From Papiliotrema nemorosa (Eukaryota > Basidiomycota > Tremellomycetes > Tremellales > Rhynchogastremaceae), in the NCBI GenBank assembly GCA_032158125.1, contig JASKOT010000003.1, positions 496,001 to 560,000 on the forward strand: a stretch of 64,000 nucleotides of DNA, written 5' to 3'. Positions within the stretch are counted from its first letter, which is position 1; every line of letters starts with the position of its first letter. Both the position numbers and the translations under genes were made by a program. Below are positions 1 through 11,768 of this stretch, piece by piece. A model generated the notes under the pieces. The model ran no database searches. It was given only the letters and a program-made list of their open reading frames with translations, and was not told the DNA's origin.

Positions 1-900
1 TAGTCATCGCCACATGGCCCAAACTCACTCAACAGGCCGTCGGATTGTCCGTGTTCAACAACTACTCTACCTACTTCTGTGAGCATCATAATACCCCTTC
101 CACTTCTTAGATGTCCCTCGGCTTACATCGTAGTCCAGGCTGCCGGTTTCTCCGACCCATTCTTGAAGAGTGTCATCCTCATCTGTTGTCAAATCCTCTC
201 GATGATCGGTACCCTTTTCGTCGTCGACTACATTGGGCGACGACCTCTTGCAGTATACGGCTACTTGATCACCGTCATCGCCGACTTCGGAATGGCAGGT
301 TGTGGATTCACCGATGTGGCGAGAAACGCCCAACTTGCAGGGTTGCTAGTCTTCTTTGCCTGTCTTGCCACCTTCACCACCACATCCGCCAGTGCGACGG
401 GTTACGGTGAGCCTCATTCGCAGAACCTTGTATCATGCTAGATGGTAGCCTACATGTCAGAGATCCCTAAACAGGACTTTAGGGCGACCTCGGCGGGTTG
501 GTGTCTTGGCTTCAGCAACTTGTTCTCCATCATGGTACGTCGAGCCTATCCCGCTACAGATTATCATGCTGACTACCGAGTTCTCCTTTGTCACACCTAT
601 CATGATCAAGGGTAATAAGCAAACCGGTGGCAACTTTGGCGGTTGGGGCGTCAAGACTGGTGAGTATTGTACACCGGGTGTGACTGGAGTAAGGGACTCA
701 CCTTTTCAGCCTTCTTCTTTGGTTGTGTCGGAGGAATCGTATCCATCATCGGATGGTTCATCGTCCCTGAGACGGCTCGACGTTCGCCAGCAGAGATTGA
801 TGAAATGTTCGAGAAGCGTGTCACTCTACGAAAGTTCAAGGGATACGTGACGGATGTGCAGAAGGAGCAGACACCAGAATTGGCCACCCATGCTGCTTGA
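1..900 (+). CDS. MFS sugar transporter, C-terminal part (5' end outside window)
   Basis: This is the last third of a 12-TM sugar:H+ symporter of the major facilitator superfamily, acting in the plasma membrane. Translation from the window edge gives the loop before TM7, then an IGRRPL motif near 230 (the conserved loop D/GRR), two further membrane spans, and a YMSEIP stretch near 450-470 that matches the conserved sugar-porter helix-10 region. After GGWGVKT comes the closing PETARR motif near 770, the counterpart of the family PETKG motif. Three short introns (about 406-442, 535-577, 660-707) have normal GT-AG borders and CTGAC-type branches. The stop is at 898-900. The substrate cannot be told from this fragment. 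The start and first half lie upstream of the window. Confidence 0.85.
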
Positions 901-1341
901 GCGTCGTTTTCTGGGGTCAAAGCAGGTCATGCTACTCACTGAGAGGCGGTAAAGGAGTGAAACGAGAATCAGATATGAACAGTATTGGATCTGTAGACGG
1001 TGCACCAAGGGATTGGTAATTTGTTCATCCAGGTCATGGTAATTCCATCACGACCTGGCTCGTAAGGACGATTGACCCAGCTCGGAATGCGATTGCATTC
1101 GAGCTTGTAGACATCAGGGGTGCAAAGCATGGCATTCATCATTATTGTACAATCAGCGTACGTTGCAAGGTCACAAAGAGTACCAAAAGTAAATCTCAAC
1201 AACAGGGCAAAAATATGTCTAGAATGTAGAATGAAGATGCGTCGTGAGAAAAATCAAGTCGTGAAAGCATCTCGGTGTGGTCTCAATATCGTTCTCGCCC
1301 TTGGTGAACGCGTTAGTGTCGCATGTTCGGCACAGATGCGT
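901..1341. other. Convergent 3' intergenic region
   Basis: About 440 bp between two genes that end facing each other. Short open frames here show no family resemblance and no intron signals that extend them. It probably holds the two 3' untranslated regions. Confidence 0.5.
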
Positions 1342-2688
1342 TTAAACCCTCGTGAAGCCGGAATTGGCGGGGGACCAGTCCATTCGTGATCGTTCTTCGG
1401 ATGGAGTTCGGCTAGGGGTGGTGACCTTTTTAGCTCCAGATCGGAATCGGATCGGACCATCAACCACCAATCCACCCTCGGTTTGAACCTGACCCTCCAC
1501 ATCTTCGTCGTGGAATGTGGGGTCAAAGTCCTCTCGGCGGTATCCCCAAGTGCCAGGAATCCAGAAAGACTTGTCGTTCCCCATTCGTCGTTGTCGGAGC
1601 GACAATCGCTCGAGCTCCTTCTCTTTGGCATTTCTCCTCGCCTCGAGGGAAGGACCGAAGAGAGGTCCGGCGGCGGGAGCGGGTCGTTCGGTCTTTGGAC
1701 CGTGGGAAGGGTTGACCGCGAGTGGGTAAAGGGAAAGGATGCCGGCGGGACCCATCCAAGGCTCAATGGGTGCAAGTTCCTCAGTAGGTTCGACAGACAC
1801 TTCCAGGTTGCCTCGAGTGGAAGTGCGTGAGATGGAAGCCGTTTGAGAGAGAACAATAGAGGAGATGAGGTACGCCGAATCATCTGAATCCGGGGTGACG
1901 AGCGTGTCGGACGGTCCAGTCGATTGAGTGTTCTCCGACCATGCACTAGATCGACGGGATCGTTGTGACGCGGGGACTTCTTCAGGTCGAGGAAGACACA
2001 CGTCGCACACTCGTTCCTGGGATATGACTCGCTTTCCCTGGTGAACGTGGGACAGAGGTGCTCGTTGGGCGCTGTGATCTCCGCAGAAGAGGTGACCGCA
2101 CTTTCGACAGTGATGTCGACGAGGAGCTAGCGAGAAGTATGAGGCGTATCTGTGTTCGATGGACGGGAATTGGGCAGTGCAAAATGGGTAAGAGCAAAAT
2201 GCGCTAGAGGAATCCGGTTGCCATTGTTCTTTGGGCACGACCTCGCCGATGGCACCTTCCTTGAACGCGGCAAGAGCGGTGGAACTATCATTGCAACACG
2301 TGGGTGAGGTGATCTGGGGAACAATGTCGGCAAGGGCGTGATCGTGGAAGCTCGAGACCACAGCGTCGACGTTCAAGTAGGCAGGGCCACGCGAAGTGCT
2401 CGCGATCGCATTGTTGTCTTTGGTGGCCTGAGTAGGTTGCGCAGGAGTGATGGGTTGGATCGCTGCAAGGTATCAGTGAGAGCTTGGGATGGTTGTTGAG
2501 TGCAAGTGTTGTGACTTACCAATCCGCTTCGAGGGGCGCCGATAGGTGGTTCTCACTACATCCGAGCTGCCTGACCCAGATCGCGACTTGGTTTGGGCGG
2601 TGGGTTGAGGAGGTAGATGAGCTGGTCGATTCATCTGGAGGAGAGAGGATGTAGGAGAAGAGAGAGAAGAGGAAGCAGAGTCGGACAT
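1342..2688 (-). CDS. FYVE zinc-finger protein, PI3P-binding type
   Basis: The protein has about 429 aa in two exons: 2688-2521 and 2462-1342 on the minus strand. The intron has a GTAAGT donor and a TTGCAG acceptor and joins in phase. The centre holds a FYVE zinc finger with the signature RRHHCRKCGHLFC, followed by further Cys pairs up to VCDVC. This domain binds phosphatidylinositol 3-phosphate on endosomes and vacuoles. The N terminus is Ser-rich and the C-terminal half is low-complexity apart from a charged helix (residues ERRNAKEKELERLSLRQRR-like). No VHS, GAT, kinase or RING domain is visible, so it is not VPS27, FAB1 or PIB1 in an obvious form. The start is the ATG at 2688, which precedes the first exon's Ser-rich segment. 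The exact orthologue is not known to me. Confidence 0.8.
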
Positions 2689-4956
2689 GATGTGGAGTTG
2701 GATTGAGAGGGGCGCAGTCGATCGAGGAATGGGTCGTGTGGTGCTATTTGTTTTCTGCTTTTCGTATGTCGTACAGTAGTTGTACAACTGGATGAGATGA
2801 TTGTACAGACGACAGTGTCCTGGATGCTGGGTGGAGAGATGTCGTTAGAGAGGTGGATGGTTGGGGGAGATGTCGGGGGGTAGGGTGGTGTTGATATAAC
2901 AGAGCAGTGATGATTGGGTGTCCCTCTCTTTGGTCGTCCGACTTCCTGTTCTAATTGAAAAGGTTGCCGCCCCTCGTGTGGTGGCCATAGATCGGTTCGG
3001 GACCCTGAAAATACCCTCGGTGTGATTCCCGCTTTGACTCCCCTCCCTTGGCTCCTGTCTCAGGGTCTGGTCCCCGATCCCACTTGTCGATTACCCAATT
3101 CCTCTGCCGTTGCCCCTTGTTTCGCTTGGCGACCTAGGCTGTGCCTTGCATGGTGCAAACCCTGAGTAGGGTAGATCGCTAGTGAAAAGGAATGCATCGA
3201 CCCGGACCCTTCAAATGCCATTCCCGGAGAGACCATACCGTTTTCCGTTCTTCTCGCAGAGACATCATTCCCTTTTACCGCTTATTCCTGTGAATGCCTC
3301 GGTGTCTACCTAGGCTTCCACTTCTACGGCCGTCCAGTCGGTCGTAGGTCACCAATCTGGTTACTGGCGGCCTGTTTCTCCTTTGGCTACGCATGACTAA
3401 TCTCGGACATGGAATCTTACAGAGATGTTTGAGGGTTCAGATTACCTCCAACGATCGACCATCAGTTGAACCCGAAACGGCACGCTTTGACGTTAGACCC
3501 CACTTTTTCTTTTTTGGACCGGTCGGAAGTCAAGTTTCCGATCACTCAAAAAGAGAAACTCTGACCACAAGAGCACCATCATTAGCCCACTGGCGAGGCC
3601 GGCGGCAGTGGAAGGGACTTAACACCCCTTGGAGTTGGACATTGTGGAGCAGTCTGCGCAGATAACAGCTCAACCTGGATACTATCGCATCATGTAGATG
3701 CCATGCAGGTCGGAACCTCGGGCTCCGAGGATTTGAGAATGTTCTATTTTTGCGTCATGGGAAACAAAGGCAAAATGGTCAATATGGCATGCATGGAGAA
3801 CCGCAGCAGAGACAGATCCGATGAAAATTGCGTCCGAAATTCCACCTGATTCATCCGAGGAAGATCTTCGCTCGACAGGAAGTGGAGCGACGCGTCACGT
3901 AGCCCCCCACTAGGATACAATCGCACTTTCCGCGCATTTTCCGCTGCTATAGATGGTAGCGCTAACGCACCCTCAGCTAGCAAGGTACGAGTACTGCCAT
4001 TACCTTGGTATTGGTCATCTGCTAGTGCGGGTCTAGAGATGTCTTCCCAATACAGCAAGTAAGCTATCGATAGGCCCGACTCAACCATACTTTTGGCTTG
4101 ATATCGTAACAAAATCCAGCGGTCGACTTTGCCATGGCACCAAAGAAATATCTGACCTAATCTGCGGTAAGAGCATGATACACAAAGACTGAGGATTGCG
4201 GCAAGTTCACACCCTCCCAAACACGATGAGAGTACGACTTGGTATCGCCAAGCTCGTGTCCATGACGAATATGCCGTTGATCGTGTTCTCTAGGAACTCC
4301 TCACTATAGCCACTGCCATTCGGTTGGAATGATGCGGATGGATGTGTCCAGCCGCAAGCGGATCCTTCTCCCGACTGTGTATTCGGAGTGACCACAGCGC
4401 AAGTCGGCCATGTCTGCGGATTCGTTTCGTAAATCAGTCAGTTCCCTGCCCAGCCCATCAAGTGAGGTCTGTTGTTTCGCTGAGGCATCCGACCGAGGTT
4501 GTCACCTTTCAGAACGCCACAGTCGAGTGTCGAAGCGACATCTCATGGCTGGGTTTCATGGGAATCAGGAGGACAGGTTGTGGCGTTCCATCTTGGGTCG
4601 GATCAAGAGAGTTTTATCTGCTGGGATCTCTCGACTGCGCATTCACTCAAAATGCAGGCTGCAGCAACAACCACGAAAAGACCCCCAAGCGAGAATCCGA
4701 CACCAGAGAGATGTATGGGAGAATTGCATAAAACCTTGTACTACCCTGTCGTTTCCGGTCGTTTTAACGAATGCTCTGAACCCTAATCAGGGAATATCTT
4801 GTCCCTTGGGCAGCCCCCTTCCATGCTGTTCAACTTCTCGTATTCTGATCATTACTTGACCCTGGATGCATTTGCCGCTCGTGATGCGATGCGACTCGAC
4901 TCTCCCATCCGCATCCCGGTTATTCGTCTGATCCGGACTCTCTCGGCGATCATGAC
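2689..4956. other. Gene-poor 2.3 kb interval
   Basis: This is one of the two longest stretches without a convincing gene. 2689-3400 looks like promoter and leader DNA of the FYVE gene: pyrimidine-rich tracts and no long frame. Between 3740 and 4750 both strands carry medium frames (158 aa minus at 3744-4220; 129-149 aa plus at 4342-4859), but none matches a family I know. The minus-strand stretch 4207-4395 reads most like coding sequence, with an NGS sequon and balanced composition. It may be a decayed or lineage-specific gene. Confidence 0.4.
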
Positions 4957-6200
4957 TTATCCTCGTCGTTTTACAAAGGTCTAGAGTGATCAGCGGATGT
5001 CTCTGATCTCGACCGGGATGTCTAGGCGAGGATGGAGCGATGCTCATTCCGGCATATAATGGTGTGTTAAACGTGGTGGTAGTACATCACAGATGTCTCA
5101 CCTCGAGGTCGGATCTCGTAGCCACTGCCAATACCCATTTGCGTTCTTGATCAGTCACTTTCGAGTCAGCAATCTTGCACCTACACTTTATGCTGTCGTT
5201 ACTGACCTAGAGCAAAGTCCGTTCCAGCTGAAACAAAGAACTCCTCAAGGTCCTCGAGGGGGGTAAGGGGTTGTATCACGGTGTAGGGGTGTGATCCTGA
5301 TCCAACGGCAAACCGAGTAGTGTGCTTGACTGCTCTAGCGAGGCGGTTGCGCAAGTTGGGGTTTGAGGATGCGAGGACGAGACAGACATCGCAGCGATGC
5401 GGGCGATGACAGAGAGAGAGGACGAGTATCAGGCGAACATCGACCGGGTGATTGGACATGTCGACGGACAGGATAGCGGTCGAGGATTTCGGGAGTAGCA
5501 GCATCGAACGGGGCAGCAAGTTGGCGTCATCCGGTGTCAAGATACACCGGAAAATGGGTGGACAACGTGAGCCGTCGTCGAGGAAGATGGGAAGGGGTCA
5601 ATGAATACGATCATTTCATCATTTCACCGTATACGTCGTTTTGAGAGAGATTCAAATGCGATAGGGAGTGAGGTAGAGGTTGGGATCGGGATAGTTATGG
5701 ATGGAGATACTCTGATCAGCCACTAGACAGCGTTGCAGGAAGTGTTCCGATACAAACGCACCTATCTCATCGTCCAAATTCACATCACCCTTCTTCAACT
5801 TGCCCTTAATCGCAACCATATCGAGATAACCGATCGGTTTCCTCCTATCATTCAACACTCTGCTCGGTCAGCTGTGCATCTCTTAGGCATCCCAGGCGAC
5901 CGGGATAGCGAGCCGCAATGACGAACGGTAGTTGATCGAATTCCCTCTCATAGGCGGCTTCCAGCGCTTCTCGGAGGAACGCATCTTCGGGTAGACAGAA
6001 TGCCGGGGGAAGTTGCAGATCCTTCTCATCAGCAATGAACTCTCTGGCGCGGACGAGGAGACGATAAAAGTCTATGCTCGTTGAATGGCGTAAGAGATTG
6101 AAAAGGACGAGACTGTCAAATGTCAACGCACTTCAACGACCGCTCCCCTATATTTGGCTCCTGGAGGCAGATTCGGTGTTGGTGTCGTCTCTTTGTCCAT
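4957..6200 (-). CDS. Small CBS-domain protein
   Basis: Splicing six exons gives an open frame of 149 aa: 6200-6132, 6021-5927, 5844-5762, 5329-5207, 5157-5102, 4980-4957. The phases all fit. The product begins MDKETTPTPN and runs through KYRGAVVE, LPPAFCLPEDAF, RKPIGYLDM, YTVIQPLTPLEDLEEFF, FALVTDQERKWVLAVATR, and ends TFVKRRG. This is a single Bateman module made of two CBS repeats, a fold that binds adenine nucleotides and regulates partner enzymes. I infer a regulatory role and know no partner. The third intron is 432 nt, far longer than the 45-80 nt usual here. The donor of the second intron (GTTCGT) is weak, so that border is the least certain. The family is widespread in tremellomycetes as a 140-160 aa protein, which supports this model. 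Confidence 0.75.
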
Positions 6201-6406
6201 CTTGACTGCAGACTCGATCCTAGTTCGAGAACCTCCAAAAGTGAAGGCTATAAGGACGGTCGATATACAGCTGAACGTGAGTTGGTTTGATAAAGAGGAA
6301 ATGATGATGGCAGTGATCCGTGAGTCGTGAAACATGGTCCGACCGCGGTTCGAGTTTGGCAAACATTTATATTCGAATCACACTGCCCGAAAACACGAAA
6401 CGAATA
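6201..6406. promoter_or_regulatory. Leader and promoter region of the CBS gene
   Basis: About 200 bp between the CBS start codon and the tRNA-Leu gene. It must hold the CBS promoter. No specific motif was recognised. Confidence 0.35.
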
Positions 6407-6514
6407 GGGTTTGTACCGAAGTGGTTACCGGGGTGGCCTCAAGTTTATACTTGTTTCGTTAGAAATATATCCACTGTGCTAACGCGCGCGCGAGTTCGAA
6501 TCTCGTCGAACCCA
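6407..6514 (+). tRNA. tRNA-Leu (anticodon CAA), with intron
   Basis: The sequence folds as a class II tRNA. Acceptor strands 6407-6413 and 6507-6513 pair over 7 bp with one G-U. The D stem is CCG/CGG, with a GG-containing loop. The anticodon stem is GTGG (6433-6436) with CCAC (6471-6474). The anticodon CAA lies at 6440-6442 after C-T and before G. The long variable arm is GTGC/GCGC (6476-6487), and the T arm GCGAG-TTCGAAT-CTCGT spans 6490-6506. About 25 nt between position 37 and the 3' half of the anticodon stem form an intron that contains ACTTG, complementary to the anticodon. This is the usual layout of fungal tRNA-Leu(CAA). One C/T mismatch closes the anticodon stem. Confidence 0.85.
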
Positions 6515-6793
6515 ATAGTTTTTGGCTTTGAAGCGTCCCATTCGATGCATTCGCGCTTGTTAAGGCTGACAACCGACTTGTGAAGAGTGGCGCCGATCTT
6601 GCATCAGCCCATCATGGGCATATTCGATCCTGACGATACGTGAGGGGTTAGGTGAAAAGATTGATCCGAAGGGGACGGGAAGCTTTGTGTGCATCGCACT
6701 TCGGTGAAGGCCGGTTAAGTTGGGCATTCGATTTACCCGGACGGCCGATGTCATACACTTGTCAACTCATCAACCAGCCCGCGCGCATACAGT
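6515..6793. promoter_or_regulatory. Spacer upstream of the ABC transporter
   Basis: A spacer of 279 bp between the tRNA and the ABC transporter start. Nothing specific was recognised beyond its likely promoter role. Confidence 0.3.
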
Positions 6794-9700
6794 ATGCTTT
6801 CGGGAACGCTGGAAGGGTTGAGGAGCGATCCGACGCTACGGCAGCATCGACGTCGAGCGCTGCTCGTATTGCTCTTTGGGCTGTTGATCGCTCGTTCGGC
6901 GCCTTTGAGCCAGACAGCTGGAGGACAACTCATCACGTTGAAATCATGGCGTGACAGACGTCGAGCTCTGCGCGAAGAGCGGAGGAGGAGAGATCTTGAA
7001 ACTCCACTGTAGGCCCAAATCTTCAATCAATGTCCATCTGACTCGTATAGGAATACCCCTGCATTGGAGAAGAAGATGGTTGATCTGGTAGGTCGCGTAT
7101 AGCTGAGAAGACGATTGATGGATAGTACATTCCCCATCCGAGTGGATCGCGTACATTGCTGGTCCCTCACAAAGGCCGACTGTCCCGAGTACACATAACA
7201 CCCACGCCGCATTCGGTGTATCAGGACCACCTCAAGCTCTTCCCGCCCCTTAGACCAGGGGAGAAGTTGGGCGTGAACAAGCGGTTCTGGCAGATGCTCG
7301 TTGCCATCTTGCGCGTCGCCTTCCCAAGGTATGTCGAGGCGCGTCAGTATAGTACTGGGCTAGGTGAGGCTAACGTGAAAGCAAAACTGGTAAAGAGGCA
7401 TTCTTGCTATTACTCCATACCTTCTTCCTGTTCGCGAGAACAGTCTTATCGGTCATGGTAGCGAGGTTGGATGGGCGGATAGTCAGGGATCTGGTAAGAC
7501 AACCAGGTACTAGTGCCAAGAGCTGACTAGTCAGGTGTCGGCGAATGGTATGGGCTTTGTGAGAGGACTGGGATGGTGGTTTGTTTTAGCCATTCCTAGC
7601 ACATACACCAATTCCATGGTAAGCTTGACAAATCGATTCCGTAGTGGTAGCTAACAGGAAGATCCGTTTCCTCGAAAAGAAGCTCGCTCTGGCATTCAGG
7701 ACGAATCTTACGCGATACATACATGATCTCTACTTGTCAGTTGCTCGTCATGCGCTGCGCGCGAGCTGATTTGAAGGAATGATAAGCTCAACTATTACAA
7801 GTTTGGCTTGGGTCTCGGAGCCGTTGCTGGGCCTGTCGCAGCTGCAAGTGGTACAAAGAGCACAAAGGAGCAGGGAGGTGCCGCAGAGGCAGCAGCCGGG
7901 ACTGCAGACCAGTCAGTAACTGGATCAGGTGCACGTTTGCGAAAGCTCACCCCTGACAGGTTTATCACCACGGATGTCGCTCGATTCTGCGATAGCCTCG
8001 CAGCGTTATAGTACGCGTCTAACGAGGAAGCGCGACATGCGCGAAAGCTGATCCACAGCGGAAACATCGGCAAACCAGCTTTGGACATGGTCATCTTCAC
8101 CTCGCAGCTCTCTGCGGCACTCGGACCTTTGGGAACCATAGGTCTCTTCGCCAATTACGGCTTCACCGCGTGGATCTTGCGAAAGGCCACACCGGCTTTC
8201 GGCAGAATGGCAGCTACTGAAGCGAGACTTGAGGGCGACTACCGTGCTGGATTGTCGCGAATCGGACGAGATGGCGAGGAAGTAGCGTATGTAATCTGAT
8301 TGTTCTGTGTTGGCCATGTGCTGATCCAAAAGCTTCTACAATGGAGGTGAGAGGGAGAAGGGCATCCTGTGGGCTGCATACGAAAGATTGGCACAGCACG
8401 TTCACTCTGTCTTCAAGGTCAGGATTCCATACGGGTGAGCAATTTACTACCGGTCGGCTAATCGAGCTCACTTGCAGCATGACGGAAGACTTCGTGATCA
8501 AGTACCTCTGGTCTGCTTGCGGGTACAGCTTGATGTCGATTCCTATCCTCTTCCCAGCAATCAAGGATGTCGTGAACGCAGCATCGGGGGACATTCACCA
8601 TGACGTTGCCTCCCGGACCGAGAGTGAGCGACAAGCACTTGCGAACGATCGAGCACTAATCCCAAAGGCTACGTATCAAACCGACGACTGCTGCTTTCAT
8701 TGGCCGACGCTGGGGGTCGACTGATGTACTCGGGCAAAGATCTAGCAGAACTATCGGGATACACCAGTCGAGTCTACTCACTTCTCGCTTCGCTCCATGC
8801 GCTGGACAATGACATCTACCCGGAAAACCCTCGACCAGGGTCCCTTCCGGAAAGTCAGGTATGTGGGATGTGAAGGCGAGGTTGCCCGGACCAATCTAAC
8901 TGATAAATTTAGCGCTTCTACGATATGGCTGGAGTGCACGGAAACTTCATCGTTGGACCTAATCACCTCCTCATCAAGCGGGTTCCTATCGTCGCTCCAG
9001 CCGGAGGAGCTGCGGGTGCCGAACGAGGCGGAGAAGAGCTTCTGCGAAGTTTGGATCTACAAGTGGAGAAGGGCGAGCATACCCTCATCACCGGACCCAA
9101 GTGCGCTGGACTGGTCTCAACTTTTGGAATAACAACCTGACAGATAGCGGTGTCGGAAAGACTTCGATAGCCAGAATAGTGGCGCAACTCTGGCCTGCTT
9201 GGTCGGGTCTGGTCGAAAGGCCCATCCATGGTGAAGGAGGTATTTTCTTCCTGCCTCAGAGGCCTTACTTGAGTATCGGAAGCTTGCGTGATCAGTGAGT
9301 GATCAGTCTTTGTTGTGTGATAAGATCTAATGTCCAGGGTGATATAGTGGGCCATGTATCGGTATCGTTTGAGCAAGACGCTGACTTTGCAGCCCTCACA
9401 CGTTCGCAGAGATGAAAGCCCGGGGCAAGACTGATAGCGAATTGATGGACATACTGGAGCATGTCCATCTTGCGTACCTCCCCGCAAGAGAAGGCGGCTG
9501 GGAGACGAGAAAGGAGTGGAAGGATGTGTTATCGTGGGTGTCTTCTGCAGCTCATCAGGGCTTGGCTGATCGTCAGTGGCGGCGAGAAGCAACGGGTAAG
9601 AGATGATCCATCCCGCTTGTGACAGAAAGCTGACATTCCAGATGGGCATGGCAAGGCTGTTGTAAGTAGTCACTGAGTGCCACGGGGTCAATCCGCTAAT

Positions 9701-10184
9701 GACAGCTATCATCGACCGTCCTACGCCTTCCTCGACGAATGTACCTCGGCAGTGTCGTCAGATGTCGAGGGACTCATGTATGAACATGCCAAATCGCTGG
9801 GTATCACGTTGATCACCATTTCGTGAGCCTTTCTGGAATGCAAAAGTTGACACCAGACATCGACCATCATTGCTCAAATACCACGATCGACATCTCCGAC
9901 TAGGCGATGCTGCTACTGCCCCGCCAATGTCACCAATGACCTCTACATCACCCAATCTACCCACCTCTGGATCTTATACCTCGATCCCTAGGGTGCCGTC
10001 ACGACTCGCGATGCACGGATGGCAGCTCACCACACTCGCCAGTACATCTCATGAGGAAAGTCTCGAGATGGACATGGAGATTGAACAGTTGGAGCAAATC
10101 TTGTCGCATGATGCGGGAGAATGGGAGAAGAGGTTGGCTGACATTAACCATCAGCTCAGCGGTAAAGCGGGTAAGGCGGCCTAA
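6794..10184 (+). CDS. Peroxisomal half-size ABC transporter (PMP70/ALDP, ABC subfamily D)
   Basis: This is a multi-exon gene for a half-transporter of roughly 750 aa. The N-terminal half is the membrane domain typical of fatty-acyl importers in the peroxisomal membrane. It includes a [23 protein letters not shown] helix and the loop motif that contains [17 protein letters not shown] and KPALDM. The ATPase half has a Walker A, GPNSGVGKTS, split by an intron ending near 9144. The signature LSGGEKQR is interrupted by two introns (about 9531-9590 and 9598-9642). Walker B is [11 protein letters not shown], and the H-loop is ISHRPS. All ATPase residues are present, so it should be active. It probably pairs with a second half-transporter (PXA1/PXA2 style) to import acyl-CoA for beta-oxidation. 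The ATG at 6794 was chosen because it gives a basic N terminus with a hydrophobic [10 protein letters not shown] segment. The first exons are the least certain. Confidence 0.88.
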
Positions 10185-10363
10185 TGAGAGCATTCCGGCC
10201 TCCAGCGTTAGTGTTTGTTGTATATGATCCGCTTTACGGCTTGAGCACGTCTGCCACTCTCGGTTGTATCTTTAAACTTGTTTGCTTCTTTTGTGAGAAA
10301 CGTTCATCATGCATCACGTTACGAGAATCGTCCGAAGTCGGGGTATAGAAGGTTGATGTGTCA

Positions 10364-11768
10364 TCAATAGTGTCCGTAACCTCCGTTGTTGTAGCCTTGG
10401 CCGTACTGAGCCTGTTGCTGGTATTGTTGTTGTTGCTGTTGATATTGCTGGGCTGGACCAGTGTAGTTGGCGTACATGCTGTTGCCGCCGTACCCTCCAA
10501 CCAAGCTTCCGCCTCCACCTCGATATTGACTCTGAACATCATCCTCAGTGGCGTAATCGGTGCTGGGCTAGAGTGGGTCAGCTGCGGCTCTGGCACGGAA
10601 AGCGAAAGCCTGTTAAGGCAGAAGGTGGGGCCAAGCTGAGCCACAAGCAGATCCGACTGGAGGAGGCGGGGAAAGTCAATGTGAATACTTACCGGAAGTA
10701 AAGGATCCTTGACCTCCCAGACTGCTTGTTTTGATCCAACTGAGAATTCCAAGTCTTCCTTGGTGATCGCTAGGATTAGCCATAGGCTACAGTTGCAATA
10801 CAGTCAACTCACAATCCCAATATTTGTACACCATCATGACGGTGAACAACATGCACAATGTGAAGAAGAAGACTCCGTCAATGTAGTGCGAGACGGCGTC
10901 GCAGATCTTGACGCTGAAAGCGAAGAGAAGAACACAGCCGACAATGTAAAACGCCACGCCGAAAACGACATCTCCAATAACCCATCGATCGTCCAGTGTC
11001 CGCACTACGAGCACGAGTTGAGACACAGCATAGATAAGAGCACAAACGGCGGGGAAGAGGAGGTAGGTGATGAAGAGACCGATGGGCTTTGTGTATGAGA
11101 ACGAGGCGAATTGCTTGAATGTTGCAATGGCGACGAAAAAGCATACTCCCCAAATGACCAAACACGACAAGCGGAGAAACTACGCGTCAACATACATTCA
11201 GTGAGGTTTGCGGGTGAGCTTACCCAAAGGGACATGGGTGTTCCATCTTCGTGAAATTGGAAACCGACGAATCCGTTGATCAGGATACACCAATAGAGTG
11301 CGCCCAATGCTCCCGCGTAAACAGCTGTAAACCACTGCGAGAATGAGCGAGATCTTGATTGTTCGTTGATGAGACTTACGGGATAAACAGCGTGGGCGGT
11401 GGGAATAATGGCAGAGTCCAAAAAGATCGCGAGGAGCTCGACAAACATGTACATGTAAAAGAACAAGACGATCTCTTTTCTCCCCACAGCGGTGTATTTC
11501 GACCTAACGTGGTACAACATGATCGCGGTCATGCCGAGCGCAGCGATGTGCACAAAGCATGTTGCTGGTAATCAGCATTGTGCGTCCGTCGATGAGGATG
11601 GGAGCCGATTCAAGACGTACCAGGCTGAAATATGATTTGAGATCCCAATTGAACGTTTCTACTATAACAAGTAGGCATGACCCCTAGATCCGTCCCGATC
11701 AAAGGACATATCGTCAAAGACGCCCGTTCGCAGATGGCGTCAAAGTGGCCGAATCTGAAGGCGACCAT
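10364..11768 (-). CDS. CHS7: Chitin synthase export chaperone CHS7
   Basis: This is a seven-span ER membrane protein that lets chitin synthase (CHS3 type) leave the ER. The first exon (11768-11621) encodes [18 protein letters not shown] and [16 protein letters not shown], the recognisable N-terminal signature of the CHS7/YHL017-like chaperone family. It joins in phase to [16 protein letters not shown]. The next exons supply the hydrophobic spans, including [12 protein letters not shown] and [27 protein letters not shown]. The C-terminal tail is cytosolic and rich in Gln, Tyr and Gly, ending YNNGGYGHY at a TGA at 10364-10366. The Gln-rich tail explains the CTG/TTG-rich plus strand near 10410-10450. 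It is transcribed divergently from the condensin gene, 566 bp apart. Confidence 0.93.

Noticed and set aside
1254..1946. A 230-aa minus-strand frame over the FYVE gene
   Set aside because: It overlaps the zinc-finger gene in another frame, and its composition (Arg/Ser/Pro) is typical of a shadow frame.
3744..4220. A 158-aa minus-strand open frame
   Set aside because: No recognisable domain and no flanking splice structure that extends it. Kept only as part of an unexplained gene-poor region.
8963..9712. A 249-aa minus-strand open frame
   Set aside because: It is fully antisense to the ATPase domain of the ABC transporter, which has clear motifs and introns. It has no domain of its own.
10405..10455. 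A trinucleotide-like repeat (TTG/CTG)
   Set aside because: It is the Gln-rich coding tail of CHS7 read on the other strand, not an independent repeat element.
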